Source of the DNA: an uncultured Burkholderiales bacterium
GTDB taxonomy: Bacteria > Pseudomonadota > Gammaproteobacteria > Burkholderiales > Burkholderiaceae_C
DNA length: 11,077 nucleotides
Direction: 5' to 3'
NCBI GenBank assembly: GCA_903953985.1
Contig: CAJBLW010000032.1
Location: 1 to 11,077 of the forward strand
The translations under genes and the position numbers were made by a program. Shown in pieces: positions 1-6,947 of this stretch. The notes beneath the pieces are model-generated. The model saw only the letters and a list, made by a program, of their open reading frames with translations. It did no database searches and had not been told where the DNA came from. Numbering within the stretch: the stretch's first letter is position 1; every line of letters begins with the position of its first letter.

Positions 1-816
1 AATGCCGCGCACAGCAGCGCTCATGTTGGCATCGGCACGCACGATGGCTGGTGCCTTGCCACCCAGCTCCAACGACAAGCGAGTCAGGTTTTTGGCCGTC
101 GACAAGGCAATTTGCTTGCCCACATGGGTCGAACCCGTGAAGCTGATGACATCGACTTCGGGGTGCGCGCACAGGTGCTGCGTGGCCACGATGTCTTGCT
201 CAATGAAAGAATTGATGACGCCTGCCGGAATGCGCTCATCGGCCACCAGACAGGCCATGACCTGGGTGTGCACGAGTGCGGTCTGGTGGGCTGCCTTGAT
301 GACCACGGTGCAGCCCGCAGCCAGCGCCGGGGCCAAAGAGCGCACCAGCAAAGTCACAGGCGCGTTCCAGGGCACGATGATGGCGGCCACACCAATGGCT
401 TCGCGCTCGATGTGCGAATAAACATCGGGCTCCATCTCAATGACCCGGCCAAACAGGTTGCGCGCCAGCCCGGCGTAATAACGCAGCTCTGAAATGCCAG
501 CCATGACTTCGCCTTCGGCCTCGCGCTGTAACTTGCCATTGAGCTGCACCAGCGTTTGCACCACTTGCGCCTTGTTGTGCTCCAGGCGATCGGCAAACAG
601 GCGCAGCACATCAGCGCGCAGCTTGGGTTGTTGCGCCCAAGTGGTGGATTCAAAGGCGCGGCGAGCGCTGGCGATGGCGGCATCCACCTCTTGCACACTG
701 GCGGCCACGAATTGGGCGGCTTTTTCGCCCGTGGCCGGATTCATGGAATCTCCGATGGTGAGAACGCCGCTGGGCTTAAGCCATTGGCCGCCAATGTAGT
801 TGTGCGCGATGAGCAT
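1..816 (-). CDS. Aldehyde dehydrogenase family protein, N-terminal part (3' end outside window)
   Basis: The reading frame is open from an ATG at 816 down to base 1 (272 residues), so the C-terminal part lies outside the window. It is an NAD(P)-dependent aldehyde dehydrogenase, an enzyme family that oxidises aldehydes to carboxylic acids. Visible family marks, in order: N-terminal YIGGQW and NPATGE; PWN at 149-151, whose Asn forms the oxyanion hole; the cofactor-binding lysine K174; FTGS at 226-229; and LELGGK with the general-base Glu at E250. The catalytic Cys normally lies about 34 residues after this Glu, so it falls just past the edge. After K174 the usual K-P-A-E reads K-A-A-H, which may affect cofactor preference (inference). 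The ATG at 816 lacks a clear Shine-Dalgarno sequence but places the NPATGE region at the normal distance. The substrate cannot be told from the sequence. Confidence 0.93.
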   Translation of the reverse strand, partial: MLIAHNYIGGQWLKPSGVLTIGDSMNPATGEKAAQFVAASVQEVDAAIASARRAFESTTWAQQPKLRADVLRLFADRLEHNKAQVVQTLVQLNGKLQREAEGEVMAGISELRYYAGLARNLFGRVIEMEPDVYSHIEREAIGVAAIIVPWNAPVTLLVRSLAPALAAGCTVVIKAAHQTALVHTQVMACLVADERIPAGVINSFIEQDIVATQHLCAHPEVDVISFTGSTHVGKQIALSTAKNLTRLSLELGGKAPAIVRADANMSAAVRGI

Positions 817-912
817 GTCAGGGGGTGCTTTGATGGTGCTGGCGAGTATTGAGCAGGACAATGCAGACCTAAGGCTGAAACGCCAACGCCAGATGCTTAG
901 CAAGTTAAGTAA

Positions 913-925
913 ATCAAGACTTGAT
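913..925. promoter_or_regulatory. Palindrome ATCAAG-A-CTTGAT upstream of the aldehyde dehydrogenase gene
   Basis: A perfect 6-base inverted repeat around one central base, about 100 bases upstream of the aldehyde dehydrogenase start. The symmetry and location suit an operator for a dimeric regulator, but no regulator gene is visible nearby and the repeat is short enough to occur by chance. The rest of 817-1085 holds no gene I can support. Confidence 0.22.
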
Positions 926-1022
926 GCTAGCCGCTGTGACGCCTTCAGCCATTGGGTCAAACCCTGCGTCATCGTCATTGAAAAAAGCACAGATAGTGCG
1001 CCCTCGGCACCCTAGCTTACCG

Positions 1023-1043
1023 CCTGAACTGCGCGTGTTCAGG
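1023..1043 (-). terminator. Hairpin downstream of the unknown gene, possible terminator
   Basis: CCTGAAC (1023-1029) and GTTCAGG (1037-1043) form a perfect 7-base stem with a 7-base loop, 43 bases past the stop codon of the minus-strand gene ending at 1086. No T-run follows on the minus strand, so it is not a textbook intrinsic terminator. It could stabilise the mRNA 3' end or serve as a binding site. Confidence 0.3.
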
Positions 1044-1085
1044 AGCGGTTGAAAGCCCTCACTTGGGGCCCCTCGTCACAAAATC

Positions 1086-1697
1086 TCAAGCCACCAACAA
1101 ATAGCCTTCGGATGCCGATACGTCCAAAGTGCGGCCCTTAATTAAAACAGGTGCAGCTTGCTTGAATGTTGTCACCACCCGGCCCTCGCCCATGGCGAAG
1201 ATATCGTCTTGCAGGAGTCTGGAAAAGAACAAATCGGCCGACATCTGAGGCGCGTGCAAGTGGCAATAGTCGGCAACCAAGGTGCGATAAAAACCTACAA
1301 ATTCGCGCATCAAGGCACAGGTTTGTTCCACATCGACCAGTTGCGCCTGCTCGGGTACAGACAACAGTTTCAGTGGGTTTTCGTTGTACAAACCAAACCG
1401 GGTCCAGCCAAACTTTGGGTAAGCGGTGTGAGCACGCCACGCAGCGTAATGCGGCTTGAAATAAGTCTGCATGCATTGGTCCGTGGCCACCAAAGCAAAC
1501 AAGCACAACACAAACATGGGCCGCCACTCGTCATCGATGTCATTCAGGTCGTCTTGGGCGCGTGACCAGTTTTTGCCCCCGAACTGGATCAGGTCCTTGT
1601 CATTCAAAATGTCTTTGAGCACTTTCGGCACTTCGCTGAATTTCAGCTTGCCGATGTCGCGTTGAAAACCGTGGTTGAAATAATTGACGATGCTCAT
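1086..1697 (-). CDS. Hypothetical protein, 203 residues, family not recognised
   Basis: I do not recognise this protein. The ATG at 1697 has a good ribosome-binding site, AAAAGG at 1709-1704, six bases upstream. The frame is intact and ends in TGA. There is no signal peptide. One hydrophobic stretch (about residues 61-72, after WRP) is too short and too isolated to call a membrane span. The protein is rich in aromatic residues, with clusters such as WRAHTAYPKFGWTRF in the middle, and reads like a soluble, mostly helical protein; no catalytic motif stands out. It is flanked by an unrelated aldehyde dehydrogenase and a binding protein, both on the same strand but separated by long gaps, so it is probably transcribed alone. 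The upstream DNA is far more AT-rich than the rest of the window, which hints at acquired DNA or heavy regulation (inference). A real gene is likely from length, start signal and codon use. Confidence 0.75.
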   Translation of the reverse strand: MSIVNYFNHGFQRDIGKLKFSEVPKVLKDILNDKDLIQFGGKNWSRAQDDLNDIDDEWRPMFVLCLFALVATDQCMQTYFKPHYAAWRAHTAYPKFGWTRFGLYNENPLKLLSVPEQAQLVDVEQTCALMREFVGFYRTLVADYCHLHAPQMSADLFFSRLLQDDIFAMGEGRVVTTFKQAAPVLIKGRTLDVSASEGYLLVA

Positions 1698-1742
1698 TTT
1701 TTGCCTTTTGATAAAAAAATGAATTCAGCAGATGACCACTTG

Positions 1743-1781
1743 AAAAAGACAAGGGACTGTCAAGCATTCAATCGAGTCCCT
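1743..1781 (-). terminator. Attenuator-like hairpin with T-run in the leader of the unknown gene
   Basis: AGGGACT and AGTCCCT (1752-1758 and 1775-1781) form a perfect 7-base stem with a 16-base loop. Read on the minus strand the stem is followed at once by TGTCTTTTT (1751-1743), the layout of an intrinsic terminator. It lies upstream of the ribosome-binding site of the gene starting at 1697, so it could end a short leader transcript or small RNA, or act as an attenuator. The long loop weakens the case. Confidence 0.4.
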
Positions 1782-1784
1782 CAA

Positions 1785-1814
1785 AAATCCGAATATTTAC
1801 CTTTCATCGGATTT
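1785..1814 (-). repeat. Second inverted repeat in the AT-rich leader
   Basis: AAATCCGA (1785-1792) and TCGGATTT (1807-1814) are a perfect 8-base inverted repeat with a 14-base loop. It sits only three bases from the attenuator-like hairpin and comes first in a minus-strand transcript. It could be an RNA stem in the leader or a protein-binding site. Confidence 0.4.
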
Positions 1815-1865
1815 CTCATTTTCATTTATTTACATCTTAATAATTAATTTTAAAATACAAAGAGC

Positions 1866-1894
1866 AATTAAAAAGTTATTACATATTGTTTCAA
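1866..1894 (-). promoter_or_regulatory. Possible promoter of the unknown gene or its leader RNA
   Basis: On the minus strand, TTGAAA (1894-1889) lies 17 bases before TTAATT (1871-1866), which matches the -10 consensus at only three positions. The DNA is so AT-rich that several other -10-like hexamers exist nearby, so the exact promoter is uncertain. The 1698-1995 stretch holds no gene besides these signals. Confidence 0.25.
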
Positions 1895-1924
1895 ATTCTC
1901 GAACTGTTGGCGCAGCTTAGCCAC

Positions 1925-1943
1925 AGGCTTCGTGACAAAGCCT
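1925..1943 (-). terminator. Hairpin downstream of the binding-protein gene, possible terminator
   Basis: On the minus strand AGGCTTTG-TCA-CGAAGCCT forms an eight-pair stem (one G-U pair) with a three-base loop, 52 bases after the stop codon at 1996. The stem is stable, but no T-run follows, so it may be an mRNA 3'-end barrier rather than a full intrinsic terminator. On the plus strand the wobble becomes a C-A mismatch, favouring a minus-strand role. Confidence 0.35.
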
Positions 1944-1995
1944 TGGCACTGGCCTCCACACCGCGTCAGTGAGAAAAAACCGCCAGAAAAATCGC

Positions 1996-3273
1996 TCAGG
2001 ACCCTGGCCGCACCATCTGGCACGTGCTGGGCAGGCGGGCCTGCTCGGCCTTGATCTGGCGCACGACTTTGAAACCGTAACCCGAGCCTTCCACATCAAA
2101 AGGTACACCCGGTGTGCCTTGGCGGGCCATCACGCCCACCACCAGCGGCTGTTGAAACTGGTGGTCTTGCGCACGCATACTCCCAGATTGCCCGGCGATG
2201 CCAACGCGGGCTTTTTCCAGCTGCAAGGCCACCGCCACCGGGTCGGTTCCTCCTGCTTTTTCCACCGCCTGCGCCAGCGCCTCGATCATGAGTTGCATGC
2301 GCACATGGACATAGTCTTCGGATGGCTTGGGAAAGCGCTGGCGGAACGACTTGTAAAACTCCGCACTGGCTTCGCCCGGTACATTGGGCAACCAGTCAGC
2401 CACCGCAATCACACGGCCCAAACCGGCCTCCCCAATGGCGGCAGGCGCGCCCAAGGCGTTGCCATAAAAGGTGTAGAGCTTGCCTTCGTAACCGGCCTCG
2501 CGGGCGGCCTTGACCAAGAGCGTCAGGTCATTGCCCCAGTTGCCCGTGATCACGGCCTGTGCACCGCTGGCCTTGATCTTGGCGGCGTAGGGCAAAAAAT
2601 CTTTCACACGGCCCATGGGGTGCAGCTCGTCGCCCACGATCTGAACATCTGGGCGCTGCACGCCCAACTGCCGCCGGGCCTCGCGCAACACGGCCTGACC
2701 AAAGCTGTAGTCCTGACCGATCAAATAGGCCGATTTGACGCTTTGGTCTTCGCGCAAGACCTGCAAGAGCGCCGCCATGCGCATGTCAGCATGGGCATCA
2801 AAACGGAAATGCCAGAAGCTGCATTTCTCATTGGTCAAGGCCGGGTCCACCGCGGAGTAATTGAGAAAGAGCACGCGCCGGGTGGGCTCGCGCTCGTTGT
2901 GCTTGTTGATGGCGTCGATCAGGGCCGCCGCATTGGCCGACGAGTTGCCTTGCAAGACCACCTGCGCGCCATCGTCGATGGCCGATTTGAGGGCCGACAA
3001 AGCCTCTTCGCGTTGGCCTTTGCTGTCGTGGCGTGTCAACAGCATGGGCCGCATGCCTTGAGTGGTTGGGACACCGCCGCGGGCATTGACCCGCTCGACC
3101 GCCCAGACGATGTTGCGCACCACCGCCTCACCCGTGTTGGCAAAGGGGCCGCTCAGGCCCTCGATCAGCGCAAGCCGAATGGGCGAAGGAGACTGCGCAT
3201 GGACAGGCACCCAACACAAGGCAAAAGCCAAACTCACCCAAGTGCGTCGCGAGAAAAAAAGCAGGGAAAACAT
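1996..3273 (-). CDS. ABC transporter substrate-binding protein, branched-chain amino acid (LivK) type
   Basis: A periplasmic ligand-binding protein of the type I fold (Peripla_BP_6), 425 residues. The ATG at 3273 gives a clear signal peptide: hydrophobic start with RR at 9-10, hydrophobic core to about residue 22, likely cleavage after VHA at 24-26. The mature part opens with IRLALIEGLSGPFANTGE (32-49), the usual first strand and ligand loop of LivK-like proteins, and later shows the family features ayLIGQDYSFGQ and the ITGNWGNDLTLL segment. An upstream TTG at 3315 would add 14 residues in front of the signal peptide and is less likely. The usual partners LivH, LivM, LivG and LivF are absent here, so it either feeds a transporter encoded elsewhere or is a sensor-type binding protein. 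Ligand unknown. It lies downstream of tsaD on the same strand, with a 116-base gap. Confidence 0.88.
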   Translation of the reverse strand: MFSLLFFSRRTWVSLAFALCWVPVHAQSPSPIRLALIEGLSGPFANTGEAVVRNIVWAVERVNARGGVPTTQGMRPMLLTRHDSKGQREEALSALKSAIDDGAQVVLQGNSSANAAALIDAINKHNEREPTRRVLFLNYSAVDPALTNEKCSFWHFRFDAHADMRMAALLQVLREDQSVKSAYLIGQDYSFGQAVLREARRQLGVQRPDVQIVGDELHPMGRVKDFLPYAAKIKASGAQAVITGNWGNDLTLLVKAAREAGYEGKLYTFYGNALGAPAAIGEAGLGRVIAVADWLPNVPGEASAEFYKSFRQRFPKPSEDYVHVRMQLMIEALAQAVEKAGGTDPVAVALQLEKARVGIAGQSGSMRAQDHQFQQPLVVGVMARQGTPGVPFDVEGSGYGFKVVRQIKAEQARLPSTCQMVRPGS

Positions 3274-3350
3274 AAACAGATTGACGCCAGGCCGTGACCC
3301 ATCGCGCGCAAGCAAAGGGACTCAGTTTAACCAGCCAAGGCACAAACTGT

Positions 3351-3374
3351 CGGGTTAACCCGCATTCACGCGGG
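3351..3374 (-). terminator. Overlapping palindromes between tsaD and the binding-protein gene
   Basis: CGGGTTAACCCG (3351-3362) is a perfect 12-base palindrome. It overlaps a second hairpin, CCCGC (3359-3363) with GCGGG (3370-3374) around six bases. Only one of the two structures can form at a time. The second lies 16 bases past the tsaD stop codon and could act as its terminator, though only a short TT follows on the minus strand. The palindrome could equally be a protein-binding site for the downstream gene. Confidence 0.3.
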
Positions 3375-3389
3375 GCTTACGCAGGGTAC

Positions 3390-4439
3390 TCAAACGGGGG
3401 TGAGGTCACCCAAGGGCCAGCGCGGCTTCACATCAAAGCTATAACGCGCTTCGGCGGTTTGCACCCCGGCTTGCAAACGCATGGCCGCGGCCATGGCGAT
3501 CATGGCGCCGTTGTCGGTGCACAGATGCAGCTCCGGGTAGTGCACCCGCACTTGGGCTTTGGCGCATGCGGTGTTCAGTTGGGCACGCAGCTCGCGGTTG
3601 GCCCCCACGCCGCCTGCCACCACCAGGCGCTTCATGCCGCTGGTCTTGAGCGCAGTCATCGATTTTTTGACCAGCACTTCCACAATCGCGGCCTGGGTCG
3701 ATGCGGCCAGGTCGGCACGCTCGGGCGCGCCCTCGGTGTGGGCGGCAGGGCCAATTTTCTGGCTTTGGGTCAGCACGGCTGTTTTGAGGCCCGCAAAAGA
3801 AAAGTCCAGATCGCCGCTGTGCAGCAAGGGGCGCGGCAGCTTGTACGCGGCTGGGTTGCCCTGATCGGCCAAACGCGACAGTCCGGGGCCTCCGGGGTAA
3901 GGCAAACCCATGAGCTTGGCCGATTTGTCAAAGGCTTCGCCCGCGGCGTCGTCGATGGTTTCGCCCAGCAGCTCGTAGCGACCCACGCCGTCCACCCGCA
4001 TGAGTTGGGTGTGCCCACCCGACACCAACAAGGCAATGAAGGGGAATTCGGGCGGGTCAGCGCTCAAAAATGGCGACAGCAAATGACCTTCCAAGTGGTG
4101 CACGCCCAGCACCGGCTTGCCCAAAGCGGCAGCCAGCGCACAGGCCACGCCCGAGCCCACCAAGAGCGCCCCAGCCAGGCCCGGCCCTCGGGTATAGGCC
4201 ACCACATCAATGTCGGCCAAAGTGGCCCCGGCCTCGGCCAGCACCTGACGTGTGAGCGGCAGAACCCGACGGATGTGGTCGCGGCTGGCCAGCTCAGGCA
4301 CCACGCCGCCATAGGCCTGGTGCATCTCGATCTGGCTGTACAGCGCGTGCGACAAGAGGCGCGGCAATGCATCGCCCGTGGTTTCCACCAAGGCCACGCC
4401 CGTTTCGTCGCATGAAGATTCGATTCCCAAAATTCTCAT
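3390..4439 (-). CDS. tsaD: tRNA N6-adenosine threonylcarbamoyltransferase TsaD
   Basis: TsaD transfers the threonylcarbamoyl group made by TsaC to adenosine 37 of tRNAs that read ANN codons (t6A), in a cytoplasmic complex with TsaB and TsaE; it is essential in most bacteria. The 349-residue length is normal for the family. Visible marks: MRILGIESSCDET at the N-terminus, the metal-binding HxxxH in HHLEGH (H115 and H119), SGGHTQL at 140-146, GEAFDKSAKLMGLPYPGGP from 167, GGVGANRELR from 276, and the third metal ligand D309 in CTDNGA. The start at 4439 is set by this N-terminus; the open frame continues up to 4598 but would add 53 residues foreign to the family. The Shine-Dalgarno sequence is weak. 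It diverges from the ModA-like gene across 88 bases, which must hold both promoters. Confidence 0.98.
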   Translation of the reverse strand: MRILGIESSCDETGVALVETTGDALPRLLSHALYSQIEMHQAYGGVVPELASRDHIRRVLPLTRQVLAEAGATLADIDVVAYTRGPGLAGALLVGSGVACALAAALGKPVLGVHHLEGHLLSPFLSADPPEFPFIALLVSGGHTQLMRVDGVGRYELLGETIDDAAGEAFDKSAKLMGLPYPGGPGLSRLADQGNPAAYKLPRPLLHSGDLDFSFAGLKTAVLTQSQKIGPAAHTEGAPERADLAASTQAAIVEVLVKKSMTALKTSGMKRLVVAGGVGANRELRAQLNTACAKAQVRVHYPELHLCTDNGAMIAMAAAMRLQAGVQTAEARYSFDVKPRWPLGDLTPV

Positions 4440-4527
4440 GACCGCGAGTTTAAGCGGCGCATGGGTGCGGGTCCGGCCCTTGGCCATAATCCAACGGTCA
4501 ACGAAGCATCCTTTCAAAGCAACCACC

Positions 4528-5217
4528 ATGACCACACTGCGACTCATTTCCTCCATGGCCACCAAGCCCCTGCTGGCCGATCTGGCGGCGCTGTACAAAG
4601 CACAAGCGCCTGATGTTCAAGTGTTGGTCGAGTCGGGTGGCGGCGTCGATGCCGCCAAGCGCGTGCAAGCCGGTGAGGCCTTTGACGGCGTGGTGTTGGC
4701 CAGCGACGCCATCGACAAACTGATCGCCAGCGACCATGTGCAGGCGGGCAGTCGCACTGACCTGGTTCGCTCGGGTGTGGCGGTGGCCGTGCCTGCAGGC
4801 CAGCCCGTGCCCGACATCTCGACCGAGGCGGCGCTCAAAGCCGCTGTTCTGGCCGCGCCCACGCTGGGCTATTCCACCGGCCCGAGCGGCGTGCAGCTGG
4901 CCAAACAGTTCGAGCGCTGGGGCATCACCGAACAAATCAAAGACCGCCTCGTGCAGGCCAAACCCGGCGTGCCGGTGGGCTCGCTGTTGGCGCAGGGCGA
5001 AGTCGCACTGGGCTTTCAGCAGCTGAGCGAAATGTTGGGCGTGCAGGGCATCACCATCGTGGGCGGCCTGCCCCCGGCGGTGGAAATCATCACCACCTTC
5101 TCGGGCTCGGTGGCGGCCTCTTGTGGACAGCCTGATGCCATGCGTGCGCTGCTGGCTTTTTGGCAATCATCCGCGTGCGATGCGCTCAAGCGGCAGCACG
5201 GCATGGCACCTGCCTGA
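4528..5217 (+). CDS. ModA-like substrate-binding-domain protein, no signal peptide seen
   Basis: A 229-residue protein of the type II periplasmic-binding fold (SBP_bac_11/ModA-like, as in molybdate binding). Family features are the SSMATKPLLADLAALY opening, a GGGVDAAKRVQAGEAFDGVV segment (residues about 34-53) typical of the first ligand loop, and GPSGVQLAKQFERWG in the second lobe. From ATG 4528 the protein starts almost directly with the first beta strand, and no signal peptide is visible. The frame stays open upstream to 4378, but that stretch overlaps tsaD and gives no convincing signal sequence either. A CATAAT box at 4485-4490 may be the -10 element, without a good -35. No permease or ATPase gene is adjacent. 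It precedes ybiB on the same strand with a 52-base gap. A cytoplasmic ligand sensor, or an exported protein with an odd start, are both possible; the ligand is not determinable. Confidence 0.8.
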   Translation: MTTLRLISSMATKPLLADLAALYKAQAPDVQVLVESGGGVDAAKRVQAGEAFDGVVLASDAIDKLIASDHVQAGSRTDLVRSGVAVAVPAGQPVPDISTEAALKAAVLAAPTLGYSTGPSGVQLAKQFERWGITEQIKDRLVQAKPGVPVGSLLAQGEVALGFQQLSEMLGVQGITIVGGLPPAVEIITTFSGSVAASCGQPDAMRALLAFWQSSACDALKRQHGMAPA

Positions 5218-5269
5218 GCGCCATACACATATAACAAACAGTTAGATGGATTCCTCCACAATCGCCCGC

Positions 5270-6169
5270 ATGGGAATCAGCCACTACATCAAGGAGATCG
5301 GACGCGGCAAAGACGGCGCGCGTGCGCTGGGTCGTGCGCAAGCCGCAGACCTGATGGGGCAGATCCTTGACCAGCAGATCAGTGACCTTGAATTGGGCGC
5401 TTTTTGCATCGCCATGCGCATCAAGGGTGAGACGCCCGAAGAGATGGCCGGTTTTCTGGACGCCACGCACGCACGGCTGAACAAAGTCCACACTGGCCAA
5501 GCGCCCACTGTGGTGCTGCCCAGCTACAACGGGGCACGCAAACTGCCGGTGCTAACGCCACTGCTGGCCTTGCTGCTGGCGCGCGAAGGCGTGGCGGTGG
5601 TGGTGCACGGCAGCGCTACTGAAGACAAACGGGTGAGCAGCCAGGCGGTATTTGCGCATTTGGGCGTGAGCCCAACTGACCATGTAGGCCCCGCAACAAC
5701 AGGACAAGTGCAGTTCATTCCCACCGGAGTTTTGAACGCCGGGCTGGAAGGCCTTCTGGCCGTGCGCCGCGTGGTCGGCCTGCGCAACCCGGGGCACAGC
5801 TTGGTGAAACTCATGAACCCCTGCAACGGCCCTGCACTGGTGGTCAGCAGCTACACCCACCCCGAATATTTGCTGTCGATGTCGGCCACCTTGGCCCTGA
5901 CCGGCCAGCACGCCCTCTTGCTGCGCGGCACCGAAGGCGAGAGCGTGGCCGATGCCCGGCGCACGCCAGCGATGGATGTTTTCAAACATGGTCAAACGCG
6001 GCGCGTGCAGGTCCCACAAGAAGGCTCGCTGGTGCAAGTGCCCGACCTGCCCGCAACCGATGCGGTGGGCACGGCTGCTTACATCCAGCGCGTTTTGCGC
6101 GATGAATTGCCTGTGCCTGGTCCGGTGGCGCAGCAAGTCCAACACATCCTGCAAGAGGTCAAACCATGA
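5270..6169 (+). CDS. ybiB: YbiB family protein (TrpD2; anthranilate phosphoribosyltransferase-like DNA-binding protein)
   Basis: A homologue of E. coli YbiB, a member of the TrpD fold group that binds nucleic acids rather than acting as a proven phosphoribosyltransferase (family knowledge). The sequence shows IKEIGRGKDGARALGR at the N-terminus, DLELGAFCIAMRIKGETPEEMAGF in the helical domain, and a GLRNPGHSLVKLMNP segment in the alpha/beta domain. I chose ATG 5270 because it leaves seven residues before KEIGRGK, as I recall for E. coli YbiB; ATG 5246 adds eight residues and is also possible. Neither has a clear Shine-Dalgarno sequence. A TATAAC box at 5230-5235 would start transcription near 5242, which also suits the later start. 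The stop codon overlaps the cobA start in ATGA, indicating translational coupling. No LexA-like box was seen upstream. Confidence 0.9.
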   Translation: MGISHYIKEIGRGKDGARALGRAQAADLMGQILDQQISDLELGAFCIAMRIKGETPEEMAGFLDATHARLNKVHTGQAPTVVLPSYNGARKLPVLTPLLALLLAREGVAVVVHGSATEDKRVSSQAVFAHLGVSPTDHVGPATTGQVQFIPTGVLNAGLEGLLAVRRVVGLRNPGHSLVKLMNPCNGPALVVSSYTHPEYLLSMSATLALTGQHALLLRGTEGESVADARRTPAMDVFKHGQTRRVQVPQEGSLVQVPDLPATDAVGTAAYIQRVLRDELPVPGPVAQQVQHILQEVKP

Positions 6170-6945
6170 ACACCTCCACCACAGGCCGCTGCACCTTGGT
6201 CGGCGCAGGTCCCGGCGACCCGGAACTGCTGACCCTCAAAGCCGTGAAAGCGATTGCCAGTGCCACCCTCATCCTGGTGGACGATTTGGTCAACGACGCC
6301 GTTCTTGAACACGCCTCAGCCAACGCCCGCATCGTGCATGTGGGCAAACGCGGTGGCTGCAAAAGCACGCCGCAGGCCTTCATTGACAAACTGATGATCA
6401 CCGCCGTGCAAGAAGGCGAGCAGGTGGTGCGCCTCAAGGGCGGCGACCCGTTCATCTTTGGCCGTGGCGGCGAAGAAGTCGAACATTTGCGCGCAGCAGG
6501 CATCGACGTCGAGGTGGTCAACGGCATCACCTCGGGCCTGGCGGGCATGAGCAGCCTGGGAGCTCCGCTCACCCACCGCGAGCATGCACATGGCGTGGTG
6601 TTTGTGACGGGCCATGCCAAACCCGGAGACGGCGGGACCGACTGGCCACAGCTGGCGGCCACCGCTCGTCAGGCCAAACTGACCCTGGTGATTTACATGG
6701 GCGTGAGCAGCCTAGAGCACATCAGTCACGGCTTGCTGCAAGGCCTGCCCGATCACACGCCCGTGGCCATCGTGCAGCACGCCAGCTTGCCCCAGCAGCG
6801 CCAAGCCCTGACGACGCTCGGCGAGGTAGTGAACACCATCGAACGCGAGGGCCTGCAAAGCCCGAGCGTCATCGTGGTGGGTGATGTGGTCAAGGGCGCG
6901 CGGGCTTGGGCCGCACAGCAGAACAGCTCACAAAAAGTGGCTTGA
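6166..6945 (+). CDS. cobA: Uroporphyrinogen-III C-methyltransferase (SUMT)
   Basis: Transfers two methyl groups from S-adenosylmethionine to uroporphyrinogen III, giving precorrin-2, the branch point to siroheme (cofactor of nitrite and sulfite reductases) and cobamides. The 259-residue length fits a single-domain SUMT, not the larger CysG fusion that also has dehydrogenase and ferrochelatase activity. Motifs: VGAGPGDPELLTLKA (12-26), the VRLKGGDPF loop (88-96) followed by IFGRGGEE, and GITS followed by GAPLTHRE, all parts of the SAM and substrate site. The start overlaps the ybiB stop by four bases and has AAGAGG at 6153-6158, seven bases upstream. Oxidation and ferrochelation of precorrin-2 must be encoded elsewhere. 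The stop lies only two bases from the stop of the convergent ccdB gene, so no terminator fits between them. Confidence 0.96.
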   Translation: MNTSTTGRCTLVGAGPGDPELLTLKAVKAIASATLILVDDLVNDAVLEHASANARIVHVGKRGGCKSTPQAFIDKLMITAVQEGEQVVRLKGGDPFIFGRGGEEVEHLRAAGIDVEVVNGITSGLAGMSSLGAPLTHREHAHGVVFVTGHAKPGDGGTDWPQLAATARQAKLTLVIYMGVSSLEHISHGLLQGLPDHTPVAIVQHASLPQQRQALTTLGEVVNTIEREGLQSPSVIVVGDVVKGARAWAAQQNSSQKVA

Positions 6946-6947
6946 TT

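Noticed and set aside
2..852. Plus-strand open frames over the left end
   Set aside because: They are shadows of the minus-strand aldehyde dehydrogenase, which carries all family motifs; the plus-strand products are low-complexity and have no start signals.
800..1015. Plus-strand 71-codon open frame in the gap upstream of the aldehyde dehydrogenase
   Set aside because: It overlaps the aldehyde dehydrogenase start, has no ribosome-binding site and no recognisable content.
1969..3297. Long plus-strand open frame of 442 codons opposite the binding-protein gene
   Set aside because: Its product is His/Gln/Arg/Gly-rich as expected for the complement of a GC-rich gene; the minus strand has a signal peptide and a clear family.
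3294..4415. Long plus-strand open frame of 373 codons opposite tsaD
   Set aside because: Antisense shadow of tsaD; composition is unnatural and no motif is present.
4440..4598. N-terminal extension of TsaD to 4598
   Set aside because: The family begins at MRILGIESS; the extension overlaps the divergent ModA-like gene and its likely promoter.
5218..5269. LexA (SOS) box upstream of ybiB, as might be expected from E. coli ybiB
   Set aside because: No CTGT-N8-ACAG pattern is present.
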